Below, piece after piece: positions 16,541 to 26,863 of a stretch of 64,000 nucleotides of DNA. The DNA is from Rhizobium leguminosarum (GTDB taxonomy: Bacteria; Pseudomonadota; Alphaproteobacteria; Rhizobiales; Rhizobiaceae), in assembly GCF_017876795.1 (NCBI RefSeq), contig NZ_JAGIOR010000007.1:62001-126000 (forward strand). Reading direction: 5' to 3'. Every line of letters starts with the position of its first letter. The stretch's first letter is position 1. The notes beneath the pieces are model-generated. The model ran no database searches. It was not told the origin of the DNA and worked only from the letters and a program-made list of their open reading frames with translations. The position numbers and the translations under genes were made by a program.

Positions 16541-17957
16541 AACACCGGTGGTGGTGGTTGCGCGCAGTGGATCGAAACGCACCGTCGCCACAATCGACGC
16601 TCCGGCCTTCAAGGCCGGCGCTCGCATCGGCATGCCCGCCGCCAAAGCCCAGGCGATGATATCTGGCCTGCATCTCGTCGATGCCGACCCGAACGGTGAC
16701 GCCGAGGCGGTCGAGCGTCTGGCGCTGTGGATGCTGCGCCAATATACGCCTGTGGTGGCGATGGATATCCCCAATGGCATCGTCATGGATACCGAGGGGG
16801 CCGACCACCTGCGTGGCGGCGAGTTGCCGATGCTGACAGGTCTTGTCAACGCTCTGCGAGGGCATGGTCTTCAGGCCCGCGGCGCCATCGCCGATACCTG
16901 GGGCAGCGCCCATGCGATTGCCCGCGCTACGCGGCGGCAGGTGATCATCGTGCCGGTTGGAGAAACGGCCAAGGCCGTCGTCAATCTGCCGGTTTCCAGC
17001 CTTCGCCTGTCGCCTGACATCGTCAGCGGCTTGACCGTTCTGGGATTTCGCACCGTCGGCGAACTGTCAGCAACGCCGCGAGCGCCTTTGGCACTGCGTT
17101 TCGGGCCGGAAGTTGGTCGCCGGCTCGATCAGATGTTCGGACGCGTCGTCGAACCGATCGACCCCATTCGCACCGCGGAACTGATCGAAGTGGCGCGTTC
17201 CTTTTCCGAACCGATCGGTGCGCCAGAGACCATCGCCAAATATATCGGCAAGCTGGTGGTCGAACTCTGCGCCGCGTTGGAGACGCGCGGGCAGGGTGTC
17301 CGCCGCACCGATCTGATCATCTACCGCGTCGACAACACCTTGCAGTCCCTGCGTGCCGGCACGGCAAAGCCGGTGCGCGATATCCCCCGTCTGACAAAGC
17401 TTCTCTGTTCCAGCATCGAGAAAATCGATCCCGGTTTCGGTATCGAGAAACTGTCTGTGGCCGCAACGATGATCGAGCCGTTCGAGGAGAAGCAGTCGAC
17501 CTCCTCGCTGGTCGATGTGACGCCGCTGCTCGACAGTTTTGGAAATCGCGGCCAGCGCATGTACCGGCTGGCGCCAGTCGAAAGCGACGTTCCCGAACGC
17601 AATGTCGGGCGCGTTTCCCCCGTTTCCGAGAAGCTCGGTCAGGCCTGGCCGACCCGTTGGCCCCGGCCGAGCCGCATGCTGGCGCATCCGGAACGGATCG
17701 AGGTGATTGCGCTCACACCCGACCACCCGCCGGCATCCATGACCTGGCGCGGCAAGCGCCGGCGCATCAAGCGTGGTGACGGACCGGAACGTGTATTCGG
17801 CGAGTGGTGGGTTCGTTCCTCGGAGATGGAAGCTGTCAGGGATTATTATTCGGTCGAGGACGAGGACGGCAATCGCTTCTGGATCTATCGCTCCGGCGAC
17901 GGTGTTGATCCCGCGACCGGAACGGCCAAATGGTTTCTGCACGGGATCTATGGCTGA
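16461..17957 (+). CDS. imuB: ImuB, non-catalytic Y-family polymerase
   Basis: 498 residues. It aligns with the Y-family fold but lacks the DxD catalytic residues: the first motif is [15 protein letters not shown] instead of DMDAFYASVE. ImuB acts as the hub tying ImuA and DnaE2 to the beta clamp. ATG at 16461 is preferred over GTG at 16452 since [10 protein letters not shown] is the usual beginning. The stop overlaps the dnaE2 start (TGATG at 17955-17959), so all three genes are translationally coupled. Confidence 0.92.
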   Translation: MPRVVSVFLPTLATDRIRRAEPGILPETPVVVVARSGSKRTVATIDAPAFKAGARIGMPAAKAQAMISGLHLVDADPNGDAEAVERLALWMLRQYTPVVAMDIPNGIVMDTEGADHLRGGELPMLTGLVNALRGHGLQARGAIADTWGSAHAIARATRRQVIIVPVGETAKAVVNLPVSSLRLSPDIVSGLTVLGFRTVGELSATPRAPLALRFGPEVGRRLDQMFGRVVEPIDPIRTAELIEVARSFSEPIGAPETIAKYIGKLVVELCAALETRGQGVRRTDLIIYRVDNTLQSLRAGTAKPVRDIPRLTKLLCSSIEKIDPGFGIEKLSVAATMIEPFEEKQSTSSLVDVTPLLDSFGNRGQRMYRLAPVESDVPERNVGRVSPVSEKLGQAWPTRWPRPSRMLAHPERIEVIALTPDHPPASMTWRGKRRRIKRGDGPERVFGEWWVRSSEMEAVRDYYSVEDEDGNRFWIYRSGDGVDPATGTAKWFLHGIYG

Positions 17958-20900
17958 TGCGCTACGCCGAACTCCAGGTCACCAGTCATTTTTCCTTTTT
18001 GCGCGGCGCGTCAGGTTGCGATGAGCTGTTCGCCACCGCCAAGGCACTCGGCATCGAGGCGCTTGGCATTGTCGATCGCGACAGCCTGGCCGGAATGGTG
18101 CGCGCCTGGGAGGCGGCCAAGGAAACCGGCGTCCGGCTGGTCGTCGGCTGCAGGCTTGATTTGTCAGATGGCATGTCGGTGCTGGTCTATCCGACCGACC
18201 GGGCCGCCTATTCGAGGCTTTGCCGGCTTTTGTCGCTCGGCAAGGAGCGGGGCGGCAAGGGAAATTGCGTCCTCGATCTGACGGATGTCGCCGTCTATGC
18301 AGAGGGCCTGCTCGCCATCCTGATCCCTGACGAGGCTGATGACCTGTGCGCCGTCCACCTGCGCAAGATAAAAGAGATATTTGGCGACCGCGCCTATATG
18401 GCGCTGACGCTGCGGCGACGGCCGAACGACCAACTGCGCCTGCACGAGCTCAACACCCTGGCGATCCGGCAGAAGGTCCGGACGGTCGTCACCAACGACG
18501 TGCTGTTTCACGAGCCGGGCAGGCGACAGCTGCAGGATGTCGTCACCTGCATTCGTCATCGCACGACAATTGATCAGGCCGGTTTCCTGCGCGAGCGGCA
18601 CGCCGATCGTTTTCTGAAACCGCCAGAGGAAATGCACCGGCTGTTCGGCCGCTATCCTGAGGCGCTCGCCCGTACCCGAGAGATTGTCGACCGCTGTCGC
18701 TTCGAGATGAACGACCTCACATACCAATATCCCGAGGAAGCCATCATCCCTGGACTGACGGCGCAGCAGTCGTTGGAAAAATTCACCTGGGAGGGCGTTC
18801 GCGATCGGTATCCCGAAGGGGTGCCTGACGATGTGGTGAAGACCCTCAATCACGAACTCGATCTGATCCGCAGACTCGACTACGCCCCGTATTTCCTGAC
18901 CGTCTACAGCATCGTCCGCTTTGCGCGATCTCAGCATATTCTCTGCCAGGGTCGCGGAAGTGCGGCCAATTCCGCCGTCTGTTATGTGCTGGGGATTACG
19001 GCGATCGATCCGGCCGCAAACGATCTGCTTTTCGAGCGCTTTATCTCAGCCGAGCGCAACGAGCCGCCCGACATCGACGTCGATTTCGAACATGCCAGAC
19101 GCGAAGAGGTGATCCAGTGGATCTACAAGACCTATGGTCGGCAGAAGGCTGCCCTTTGCGCGACCGTCACCCGCTATCGCGCCAAAGGCGCGCTGCGTGA
19201 TGTCGGCAAGGTACTTGGCCCGCCTGAAGACATGATCACGGCGCTGTCGGCCGGTGTCTGGGGCTGGAGCAAGGAGGGCGTCGGCAAAAAACAGGTCAGC
19301 GAGTTGAACTTGAACATGTCCGACCGGCGACTGCGGCTGACATGGGAGCTGGCTCAGCAGTTGATGGGCGCCCCTCGGCATCTGGGCCAGCATCCGGGCG
19401 GCTTTGTCCTGACCAATGACAGGCTCGACGAACTGGTGCCGATCGAGCAGGCCCGGATGGAGGATCGCCAGACGATTGAGTGGGACAAGGACGACATCGA
19501 GGCGCTCAAGTTCATGAAGGTCGATGTGCTTGCCTTGGGAATGCTTACCTGCATGGCGCGAAGCTTCGCCTTCCTGGAGGAGCATAAGGGTGTAACGCTG
19601 GATCTCGCCACCATCGAGCCGGAAGACCCGCCGACCTATGCGATGATCCGCAAGGCCGACACGCTCGGCACCTTCCAGATCGAATCCCGCGCGCAGATGT
19701 CGATGCTGCCGCGGCTGAAACCCCAGACCTATTACGACCTGGTCATCCAGGTGGCGATCGTTCGCCCCGGTCCGATCCAGGGCGACATGGTGCATCCCTA
19801 TCTTCGACGGCGCGAGGGCAAGGAAGCGGTCGTCTATCCAAAGCCGGAACTGGAGGCCGTGCTCGGCAAGACGCTGGGCGTGCCATTGTTTCAGGAAAGC
19901 GCCATGAAAGTCGCGATCGTCTGTGCCGGCTTTACTGCCGGCGAGGCGGATGCGCTCAGACGCTCCATGGCGACATTCAAGTTCACCGGTGGGGTCAGCA
20001 AGTTCAAGGACAAGCTCGTCCAGGGCATGGTGAAGAACGGCTACACCGAGGAATTTGCCGAGAAGACCTTCTCGCAGCTCGAGGGGTTTGGCTCCTATGG
20101 CTTTCCGGAGAGCCATGCTGCCTCCTTTGCTCTCATCGCCTACGCCTCGGCCTTTGTGAAATGCCATTATCCGGACGTGTTCTGTGCCGCCCTCATCAAT
20201 GCGCAACCGATGGGTTTCTACGCTCCCGCCCAGATCGTGACGGATGCCCGCGCCCATGGGGTGACGATCCGGCCGGTCTGCATCAATCACTCGCGGTGGG
20301 ATTGCACGCTCGAAGAGATCAGCGGAACCGATGACCATGCCGTGCGGCTCGGTATGCGCTTGGTAAAGGGGCTGCCTGAACAGGATGCGGCAAAGATCGC
20401 GGTGGCGCGCGGCGACGAGCCCTTCGTTTCCATCGACGATATGTGGCGGCGCGCCGGCGTGCCACTTCCACTCTTCGCTGCGGCCGCCGATCGTGAGCGG
20501 GCGGTGATCGCCGAACAGCAGGAACCGGACGTGACGCTTCGGCAGATGACGGAGGGTGCCAATGTCGTCGAGGATTACGGACATACGGGCGTGACGCTGC
20601 GTGCCCATCCGGTCAGCTTCCTGCGCGAGGATCTCACCCGCCGAAACATCGTCACCTGCGCCGAGGCGACATCGGCGCGCGATGGGCGCTGGTTGATGAC
20701 ATCAGGCCTTGTTCTCGTCCGGCAGAAACCTGGCAGTGCCAAGGGCGTCATGTTCATGACCATTGAGGATGAGACAGGCGTTGCCAATATTGTCGTCTGG
20801 CCGAGCCTCTTTGAAAAACAGCGCCGCGTCGTGCTCGGATCCGCCATGATGGCGATCAACGGCAAGATCCAGCGCGAAGGGGGCGTGGTGCATCTGGTGG

Positions 20901-21115
20901 CGCAACGGATGTTCGATTTAACCACCGATCTGGCAAGCCTTGGCGAGCGGGACACATTCCGGGTGCCGACAGGCCGTGGCGACGAGTTCGCGCATGGATC
21001 ACCCGGCAGCCCGGATAGCCGTGAGCGGCCACCAATGGGGGTCAAGGCGCGCGAAATTTACATTGATGACCTGCACATCGATACGCTGAAGGTGAAAAGC
21101 CGGAATTTTCATTAA
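17957..21115 (+). CDS. dnaE2: Error-prone DNA polymerase III alpha-type, DnaE2
   Basis: 1052 residues, the usual length for DnaE2. The N-terminal PHP domain starts [17 protein letters not shown]. The polymerase active site shows [12 protein letters not shown] and [10 protein letters not shown] (PDxDxD), then the thumb/fingers, helix-hairpin-helix and an OB domain near residues 910-970. It is the polymerase of the ImuA-ImuB-DnaE2 mutasome. The plasmid copy may add to a chromosomal one, as is common in rhizobia. A minus-strand PIN gene ends 15 bases downstream. Confidence 0.95.
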   Translation: MRYAELQVTSHFSFLRGASGCDELFATAKALGIEALGIVDRDSLAGMVRAWEAAKETGVRLVVGCRLDLSDGMSVLVYPTDRAAYSRLCRLLSLGKERGGKGNCVLDLTDVAVYAEGLLAILIPDEADDLCAVHLRKIKEIFGDRAYMALTLRRRPNDQLRLHELNTLAIRQKVRTVVTNDVLFHEPGRRQLQDVVTCIRHRTTIDQAGFLRERHADRFLKPPEEMHRLFGRYPEALARTREIVDRCRFEMNDLTYQYPEEAIIPGLTAQQSLEKFTWEGVRDRYPEGVPDDVVKTLNHELDLIRRLDYAPYFLTVYSIVRFARSQHILCQGRGSAANSAVCYVLGITAIDPAANDLLFERFISAERNEPPDIDVDFEHARREEVIQWIYKTYGRQKAALCATVTRYRAKGALRDVGKVLGPPEDMITALSAGVWGWSKEGVGKKQVSELNLNMSDRRLRLTWELAQQLMGAPRHLGQHPGGFVLTNDRLDELVPIEQARMEDRQTIEWDKDDIEALKFMKVDVLALGMLTCMARSFAFLEEHKGVTLDLATIEPEDPPTYAMIRKADTLGTFQIESRAQMSMLPRLKPQTYYDLVIQVAIVRPGPIQGDMVHPYLRRREGKEAVVYPKPELEAVLGKTLGVPLFQESAMKVAIVCAGFTAGEADALRRSMATFKFTGGVSKFKDKLVQGMVKNGYTEEFAEKTFSQLEGFGSYGFPESHAASFALIAYASAFVKCHYPDVFCAALINAQPMGFYAPAQIVTDARAHGVTIRPVCINHSRWDCTLEEISGTDDHAVRLGMRLVKGLPEQDAAKIAVARGDEPFVSIDDMWRRAGVPLPLFAAAADRERAVIAEQQEPDVTLRQMTEGANVVEDYGHTGVTLRAHPVSFLREDLTRRNIVTCAEATSARDGRWLMTSGLVLVRQKPGSAKGVMFMTIEDETGVANIVVWPSLFEKQRRVVLGSAMMAINGKIQREGGVVHLVAQRMFDLTTDLASLGERDTFRVPTGRGDEFAHGSPGSPDSRERPPMGVKAREIYIDDLHIDTLKVKSRNFH

Positions 21116-21130
21116 ACCGCCTCTGAACGG

Positions 21131-21682
21131 TCATTTAGCTTTTGTGCTTAAAATGGACAATGCCTCTGCGGCAAACTTGGGCGCAATCCCTGACAGCTTT
21201 TCCATCAATTCCAAGACGGACAAAGTTGGTCGACGGTAGCCTGCGGCCTGTGCGACGAGCGCCTCCAAGAGCCCGTCCGCCTCTTTACTCAGCAGCGAGA
21301 CAAGAAAATCGTCGGGTGTCATGGCGACGATGCCGGGCGAAAGGTCGCGGAAGTCTCGGATGTTCGATGTGACGATAATGCCAGCCCCGATCGCTACAGC
21401 GGCTGCGGCCACGTGCCGATCCTTGGGGTGGTTCCGCATTGCCGGCTCCAGTGGCTCCCAGCCTTCGACATTCGCGTCGGGGAACGCCTCCTCCATAACG
21501 GCACGCAATACCCCCGCTCTGGCCGGCTCCATTCCATAATCGCTGATAAGGTTGCGCGTGACTTCGTCGAGGATTCGCGACGACCAATGCGCGCGATAGC
21601 AGTCTGCCGCAGCCACGCGCAATAATGTATCGCGCAGCATCATCGGGAATAGGACGTCGGCATCGAGGATGGCGATTGGCAT
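21131..21682 (-). CDS. PIN-domain protein, probable toxin
   Basis: 183 residues from ATG at 21682 (GTG at 21688 is possible). AILDADVLFP has the first catalytic Asp, SSRILDEVTRNL the acidic residue of motif 2, and DRHVAAAA with IIVTSNIRDF the third and fourth PIN motifs. PIN toxins are Mg-dependent ribonucleases. The gene is divergent from an HTH protein of excisionase type, the antitoxin type commonly paired with this PIN group, with a palindrome between them. Usually both genes lie on one strand, so the arrangement is unusual. Confidence 0.8.
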   Translation of the reverse strand: MPIAILDADVLFPMMLRDTLLRVAAADCYRAHWSSRILDEVTRNLISDYGMEPARAGVLRAVMEEAFPDANVEGWEPLEPAMRNHPKDRHVAAAAVAIGAGIIVTSNIRDFRDLSPGIVAMTPDDFLVSLLSKEADGLLEALVAQAAGYRRPTLSVLELMEKLSGIAPKFAAEALSILSTKAK

Positions 21683-21698
21683 AGGCACTCATCAAGAT

Positions 21699-21716
21699 TC
21701 CCCGATCATTCGGGGA
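21699..21716. promoter_or_regulatory. Palindromic operator candidate between PIN and HTH genes
   Basis: TCCCCGA-TCAT-TCGGGGA is an 18-bp palindrome (7-bp arms, 4-nt centre) in the 74-bp space between the two divergent starts. It is a reasonable binding site for the HTH antitoxin to repress both genes. Confidence 0.5.
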
Positions 21717-21756
21717 GGTGGTTGCGTTTATAGCGTTTGTGCGCCATATTACCGGC

Positions 21757-22251
21757 ATGGCCGTATCACATCGCACATCGTCAGACAAAAAGCCCTCGAA
21801 GAGTTCGAAAGCCGTTCCTGCTCTCGAGCGGTCGGCTGCAGCTCGTGTCGCATCGCTGTTGCTTTCCCGTTCCACGAAGCAGCATGGAACGTTTCAGGTG
21901 ATCAATGCCGATGGTGAACGCCTGGACCTGCCAGATGCGCTGACCGACATCATGTATAGGGCCGCCGAGCTCCTCGCAGACGGAAGACCGGTAACGGTTT
22001 TGCCCGACGAAGAGATGCTGTCAACGCAAGCGGCCGCCGATATTCTCAACGTATCGAGGCAATATCTCGTGCGTTTGGTCGATACAGGCGAGCTCGCTGG
22101 CGAGAAAGTGGGAAGTCACCGGCGTTTGAGAGCAGCGGATGTCGCAGCGTTCAAGGCTGTGCGTGACGCCAAGCGAACATCGGCGCTGGATCGGTTGAGT
22201 TCATTGAGCGAAGACGCTGGCGGCTATGAGCTCGAAATCAAACAGCGCTGA
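21757..22251 (+). CDS. HTH (excisionase-type) DNA-binding protein, probable antitoxin
   Basis: 164 residues. MLSTQAAADILNVSRQYLVR then LVDTGELAGEKVGSHRRLRA is a MerR/excisionase-like winged helix-turn-helix, near residues 88-130. The N-terminal 60 residues are basic and low in complexity; the C-terminal tail is acidic, as in antitoxins. It is divergent from a PIN gene. ATG at 21757 is preferred over GTG at 21718, which would place the start right beside the palindrome. Confidence 0.75.
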   Translation: MAVSHRTSSDKKPSKSSKAVPALERSAAARVASLLLSRSTKQHGTFQVINADGERLDLPDALTDIMYRAAELLADGRPVTVLPDEEMLSTQAAADILNVSRQYLVRLVDTGELAGEKVGSHRRLRAADVAAFKAVRDAKRTSALDRLSSLSEDAGGYELEIKQR

Positions 22252-22396
22252 AGGAACTATATGGCGCGCCGGGCTCGAATGTGCGGCTGCGCCGCTTGTT
22301 CAATGATCTCTGAGAAGGGTGCCGAGCGTGGACTTGCACGTTTTGGTTCCCTCATCAAATACGGCAGACCTGTCAAATCGCGTGTAGGCCGCCAGG

Positions 22397-23206
22397 GGGC
22401 ATCGTCAACTTAACGAAACGTGGAATTCGATGTGCGATGACGGGCCATGACAGACCGTGATCCGCAATATCGCCGCCACCGCTTTCCCGCCGAAATCATT
22501 GCCCACGCCGTGTGGCTTTATTTCCGTTTCCCTCTCAGCCTACGGATGGTCGAGGACTTGCTGGCTGCCCGTGGGATCATTGTCTCCCATCAGACGGTCC
22601 GGCTGTGGGCGGAGAAATTTGGGCGGACCTTCGCCAACGACATCCGTCGTCGCTCATCCGGCCAGCTTGGAGACAAGTGGCACCTCGATGAGGCCGTCAT
22701 TTCGATCCGAGGCAAGAAGCACTGGCTGTGGCGCGCCGTTGATCAGGACGGTTTTGTTCTGGAGGTGCTGGTGCAAAGCCGCCGCAATGCCAAGGCGGCC
22801 AAACGCCTAATGCGTAAGCTCTTAAAGAGCCAGAGCCGAGCGCCGCGGGTGATGATCACCGATAAGCTTCGATCCTACGGCGCCGCAAAGCGGGAGATCA
22901 TGCCCGGTGTCGAGCATCGCTCCCACAAAGGCCTGAACAATCGGGCGGAGAATTCCCACCAGCCAGTCCGGCGGCGAGAGCGGATCATGAAGCGCTTCAA
23001 GTCACCGCGACATCTACAACGCTTCGTCTCCATCCATGACCCGATTGCCAACCTGTTCCACATCCCGCGCCACGACATCCCCTCCAGCCATCATCGCGAA
23101 TTGCGCGCAGCGGCGATGAACCTGTGGGCGAAAATCGCCCGAGCATGACCAACAGAACAGGCCGGCGTCATGGTCTGGCCTCTTTGCCGTTAAGTTTACG
23201 ATGCCC
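22397..23206 (+). mobile_element. IS6-family insertion sequence, complete
   Basis: 810 bp. The ends are GGGCATCGTCAACTTAACG (22397-22415) and, inverted, CGTTAAGTTTACGATGCCC (23188-23206), matching at 18 of 19 positions. The size and single transposase fit IS6. The flanking eight bases are not identical (no target duplication), so the element probably arrived or was fixed by recombination that also deleted neighbouring DNA, including the start of the group II intron. Confidence 0.85.
22447..23148 (+). CDS. IS6-family transposase
   Basis: 233 residues with the DDE signature: DKWHLDEAVISI, then VMITDKLRSYGAAK, then NRAENSHQPVRRRER. A short N-terminal zinc/HTH part precedes it (HRFPAEIIAHAVWLYFRF). 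The full family length and intact catalytic residues suggest it is functional. It copies the element by replicative transposition, producing cointegrates and adjacent deletions. Confidence 0.92.
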   Translation: MTDRDPQYRRHRFPAEIIAHAVWLYFRFPLSLRMVEDLLAARGIIVSHQTVRLWAEKFGRTFANDIRRRSSGQLGDKWHLDEAVISIRGKKHWLWRAVDQDGFVLEVLVQSRRNAKAAKRLMRKLLKSQSRAPRVMITDKLRSYGAAKREIMPGVEHRSHKGLNNRAENSHQPVRRRERIMKRFKSPRHLQRFVSIHDPIANLFHIPRHDIPSSHHRELRAAAMNLWAKIARA

Positions 23207-23372
23207 TTGGGAACCTTGCCGTGTTCTCTCCCGCCGGATGGAGCGAGATGATCGAGGCGACCGATGAACGGCGCGGCAGGGGGCGGAGTCTTCGTAGTAG
23301 TCCGAGGGCGGGAGATCCGTCCACATGGCGAAGGGAGACAGTGAGTGAAGCAAGCCGGCAGGAGGTGGGCTG

Positions 23373-24899
23373 ATGAAGCCCGATGCGGTGAATACCGTGT
23401 TCGTCCTCAACATGCAGCGCAAGCTTCACAGGTGGAGTGTCACGGATGCCGACAAGGTGTTCGCGGATCTGTTCAACATCGTATGCGACCGCAGGACGCT
23501 GTCGGAAAGCTGGCGGCGGCTGACCCGTAACAAGGGCAGCCGTACACCGGGAACCGATGGCGTCACGCGGAAAACGGTCGAAGAGCGGCCGGGCGGCGCT
23601 ACGCAGTTCATAGAGGATATCCGAAATGAGTTGCGCGACGGCACCTATCGGCCCGAGCCTGTACGGCAAAGGCTGATCCCCAAGCCGGGGAAACCCGGCA
23701 AGGTGCGTCCGCTCGGCATTCCGACGCTCAGAGACCGACTGGTGCAAATGGCTTTGAAGCTCGTGCTGGAGCCAATCTTCGAGGCGGACTTCTATCCGAC
23801 CTCCTACGGCTTCCGGCCCGGCAGGAGCACCCATGATGCGCTGGCGAAAATCCAGCGGCGACTGCACCCCACACCCAGCGGCACCTCAGAGTACCGCTTC
23901 GTGATCGAAGGGGACATCAAGGGCTGCTTCGATGCTGTCGATCATCATGTGCTGATGGAGCGGGTACGCCGCCGCATCGGGGATCGCAAGGTTCTCGGGC
24001 TCGTGCTCGCCTTCCTGAAAGCCGGTGTCATGATCGAGGGCTCCGTCCACCACCCTGTTACGGGAACTCCGCAGGGTGGCATCGTCTCGCCGTTGCTGGC
24101 CAACGTCTATCTGGCGGCTATCGACGAGAGATACGGACGGTGGTCGATGCGCCCTCGCGAGCGACCGCAGAATGCAGCCGACCGGCGGCTTTACGACCGC
24201 CGGAGAAACAGGCCGACATTCTTTGCCGTGCGTTATGCCGACGACTTCGTCGTGCTGACGGACGGAACACGCGAGGACGCAGAAGCCGAAAAGCTGGCGC
24301 TCGCGCAGTTTCTCAAGGAGGAATTGCGCATGGAGCTGTCGATGGAGAAAACCAGGATCACCGGTGTCCGGGAAGGCTTCGACTTCCTCGGCTATCGGGT
24401 GGTGCAGACCAAAGCGCGCCGCACCGGTCATATGGTCGGCAATCTCTTCATTCCGAAGAGCAAGCTGAAGGACTTGCGCCACAAGATCAAGGTCAGGGTG
24501 AAGGAGACGCCGACAGGCCAATCCCTTGCCGATCTCATCGACGATCTCAATCCCCTCATCACCGGCTGGAGAAACTATTACCGCTATGCCACATGGGCGA
24601 CGCGGGACTTCTCCGGGCTGGATTGGTGGCTATGGGAGCGCATCGGGCGATGGCTGCGCAAGAAGCATCGCAAGACGACATGGTACGAACTATGTCGCCG
24701 CTTCCGCGCAACAGCGCCCGACAGCCGCTGGCGATGGGTCGACGGACCGAAATCGCTGCGGTTCTTCCGGGAAGGCGGATCGATCCGCTTCCCGCACCGG
24801 GGCATACGCATACCGAATGGATGGAACGACCCGAGCGAAAAGTTCCGCAAGGGGGCTGACCGCTTCTGGGCATCGTTCAACACCCTCATGTCCGTATGA
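23373..24899 (+). CDS. Group II intron reverse transcriptase/maturase
   Basis: 508 residues. RT motifs are in order: GTDGVTRKT (RT0/1), RPLGIPTLRDRLVQ (RT2), YGFRPGRSTHDAL (RT3), GDIKGCFDAVDH (RT4, catalytic Asp), GTPQGGIVSPLLAN (RT5) and FAVRYADDFVVL with YADD (RT5 catalytic). The maturase X domain follows (LNPLITGWRNYYRYA). The extreme C-terminus is basic; an HNH endonuclease domain is not evident. The gene is intact although its host intron is cut at the 5' side. Confidence 0.92.
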   Translation: MKPDAVNTVFVLNMQRKLHRWSVTDADKVFADLFNIVCDRRTLSESWRRLTRNKGSRTPGTDGVTRKTVEERPGGATQFIEDIRNELRDGTYRPEPVRQRLIPKPGKPGKVRPLGIPTLRDRLVQMALKLVLEPIFEADFYPTSYGFRPGRSTHDALAKIQRRLHPTPSGTSEYRFVIEGDIKGCFDAVDHHVLMERVRRRIGDRKVLGLVLAFLKAGVMIEGSVHHPVTGTPQGGIVSPLLANVYLAAIDERYGRWSMRPRERPQNAADRRLYDRRRNRPTFFAVRYADDFVVLTDGTREDAEAEKLALAQFLKEELRMELSMEKTRITGVREGFDFLGYRVVQTKARRTGHMVGNLFIPKSKLKDLRHKIKVRVKETPTGQSLADLIDDLNPLITGWRNYYRYATWATRDFSGLDWWLWERIGRWLRKKHRKTTWYELCRRFRATAPDSRWRWVDGPKSLRFFREGGSIRFPHRGIRIPNGWNDPSEKFRKGADRFWASFNTLMSV

Positions 24900-24929
24900 G
24901 GGCCACCCGTGGCGAATGCCACGCATGGA

Positions 24930-24966
24930 GAGCCGGTAGCTTGGAAACTTGCACGTCCGGTTCGGC
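24930..24966 (+). ncRNA. Group II intron domain V
   Basis: GAGCCGGTAGCTTGGAAACT and the following TGCACGTCCGGTTC fold into the catalytic domain V hairpin (GAGCCGG pairing CCGGTTC, with a GGAAAC-type tetraloop side). Domain VI lies at about 24967-25024 just before the splice site. Confidence 0.75.
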
Positions 24967-25024
24967 GAGAGGGGCGCAGAAACCACCTGCCGAAAGGCAG
25001 GCAGGCGCTGTGCTCCTACTCTAC

Positions 25025-25457
25025 CTTTCGCTGTCTCGGGCCGCTCCATTGCGGCCTCGATGGCAGTCGCAAAGGCCGGGGACGATCGGACCGCACCCAT
25101 AGGGCCGGAACAGCGTGGAGGGCGGCGCGGGGAGACTTTCTTGTTGCGCGAGGAATGGCGGCGCAGCCGGCAGGGGATGAAAGTTTCGGGGCGCCGTTGC
25201 GGGAACACGAGCGAGGCGAAGCCGTTCTCCGGCCAGACATGCCTCATCGAGCCCGCGAATGGAGCCCTGTCGTCAAGGGAAGGAATATGCAATGGCGATC
25301 GACGTCTCTCGGTCTCGAATTGCTGTTCACCGGCCCGATCGGGTCTTGGAGGCTTAAGGCTTTCCTGCTTTCACAGTGGCAGTCGTCCGCCCATGCCCGC
25401 TTGTACCGGAAAACTTGGCCGATAGAGTTGCAACGCGGTTCGGCGCCTGGAGGATTT
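25025..25457. other. GC-rich flank between intron and small gene remnant
   Basis: Presumed 3' exon side of the intron. Long reading frames on both strands lack ribosome sites and family sequence. It resembles the GC-rich, purine-tract leaders upstream of other plasmid genes here. No gene is called. Confidence 0.35.
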
Positions 25458-25630
25458 ATGGCGAAGCAGACGAAACCCTTCGTTGTAGAGTTCAAGCAGT
25501 CCCGCAACCTGAAGACTGTCAGCCAAAGCCCTCGATCTGGGGCTCGATAGATCTGCGGCTGGAGGATGATCAAGCGTCGAACCGAAACGGGAGGAAGAGC
25601 CGGCCACCTTTCTCACGGGTGACCGCCTCT
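25458..25630 (+). pseudogene. Small plasmid gene remnant, frameshifted
   Basis: ATG at 25458 behind GGAGGA begins MAKQTKPFVVEFKQSRNLKT, then the frame ends at 25550. In the +1 frame the sequence continues KPSIWGSIDL, and a further shift gives EPKREEEPATFLTGDRL. The three pieces look like one small conserved plasmid protein broken by two frameshifts. I do not recognise a function. Confidence 0.45.
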
Positions 25631-25654
25631 AGGCTCATTTCGGACAAGGAAATC

Positions 25655-26575
25655 TCAAGCTGCCTGCCTGACGTCTGCCGCCCCGCTCTGCAGCCCGTGA
25701 AGGAAGGCGACGGCGCGCTGCGCATGGGCTGCCGCCTGAAAAATCGCCCGCTTGTCGTCGGCGAGCACCGTTACCCAAGACTGCAGGTAGGACGCATGGT
25801 CTGATCGAGGCTCGAGCTCGGGCACGATGCCAAGGTCCGCGCAAAGAAAGCAGCTTCCGAGCTCGGCTATCAGCTCTTCGCGAGCGCGCTCGCTCTTATC
25901 CTTGGCGTAACGAGAGAGATCGCGACCGACACGGTGTTCTGGCGCCGTCCAATGGGTGACCTCATGACTCAGCGTCGCATAGTAGCTGGCTGCATCCCTG
26001 AACGTCTCAAAATACGGCATTTGCACGAGGTCCGGGCCCGGCGCATAGAACGCCTGGTTGCCGCCGTGATGGATCACTGCGCCGGTATCGCGAAAGAAGC
26101 GTTCGGCCGCATCGATACGCTCGACCGGATTGAGGACTGGCTCCGGCTGGTGAGGGTCAGGCAGTCCATCGATCTGCTCAACATTGAAAACCGTGTAGGC
26201 CTTCAGGAAGGGGATTTCGCGGTCGATTTCTCCGCCTTTGCCGTCGGCCTCCGACTTGGTGAAGCGGCTGGCGAAGACAACCGTCGACCCGGTCTCGCCC
26301 TTGCGGACCGCGGCCCCGAGCTCGAGCGACTGTTTAAACGTCATCCACATTGGCGACGTGAAGCCTCGCGCGATTTGCTCCGACCAAAGGAGGAGCACGT
26401 TCATGCCCGAATAGGGTTGTCCATTGTGGCGCAGTGGCCGCGTGATGCGTCCATTAGCATCGCTCGCATTCCATGGCTTCATCCAGGGGCGCACGCCGGC
26501 GGCGAGCTCTTCGATGATCTTGTCGGTGATCCGGGAATAGATATCGCCCCGCTGAGTGTCATTTCTTCTGCTCAT
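25655..26575 (-). CDS. ArdC-like antirestriction protein with zincin domain
   Basis: 306 residues from ATG at 26575 (GGAGAAG upstream). The N-terminal ArdC-type single-stranded-DNA-binding domain is seen in RITDKIIEELAAGVRPWMKPW and the GYNVLLLW-like GMNVLLLWSEQ. The C-terminal metallopeptidase domain has HEVTHW (HExxH) near residue 206 and RAREELIAELGSCFL with the third ligand Glu. ArdC proteins protect incoming plasmid DNA from host restriction. It is read away from the rest of the plasmid block on the minus strand. Confidence 0.88.
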   Translation of the reverse strand: MSRRNDTQRGDIYSRITDKIIEELAAGVRPWMKPWNASDANGRITRPLRHNGQPYSGMNVLLLWSEQIARGFTSPMWMTFKQSLELGAAVRKGETGSTVVFASRFTKSEADGKGGEIDREIPFLKAYTVFNVEQIDGLPDPHQPEPVLNPVERIDAAERFFRDTGAVIHHGGNQAFYAPGPDLVQMPYFETFRDAASYYATLSHEVTHWTAPEHRVGRDLSRYAKDKSERAREELIAELGSCFLCADLGIVPELEPRSDHASYLQSWVTVLADDKRAIFQAAAHAQRAVAFLHGLQSGAADVRQAA

Positions 26576-26863
26576 CTTTCTTCTCCATTCGAGCCGGCCG
26601 CGCCGATCGCGGCCCGTCGCGGAGGGCAGAAGGCAGGGGTCAAATACCGGCTCACGCACCGGAACGGCCGAAACGAAGAGGAGGACGGCGGAGCCGTTGC
26701 TTGAAGCCGGTGGCACCTGCATGACCGGAGCTGCAGACGGGCCGCATCGGCGGTGAGGCACTCCATCCTCTTCCGCTTCCTCGAAGGAGCAAAGAAAATG
26801 GGTCGACCCGAAGGACCGACCCAGTGGTGTGGTGAAGGCGGAGACATATCCCCGCCGGAGTGC

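Larger units (their letters stand above)
23207..25024 (+). mobile_element. Group II intron, 5' truncated
   Basis: The maturase gene, a recognisable domain V and domain VI, and a typical 3' end (CTCCTACTCTAC) are present. Only 166 bp separate the IS6 end at 23206 from the maturase start, whereas domain I with the 5' splice site (GUGYG) should take 400-500 nt. The 5' part is therefore missing and the RNA should not splice, though the protein could still work on related introns in trans. The exact 3' splice site (about 25024) is uncertain. Confidence 0.75.
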
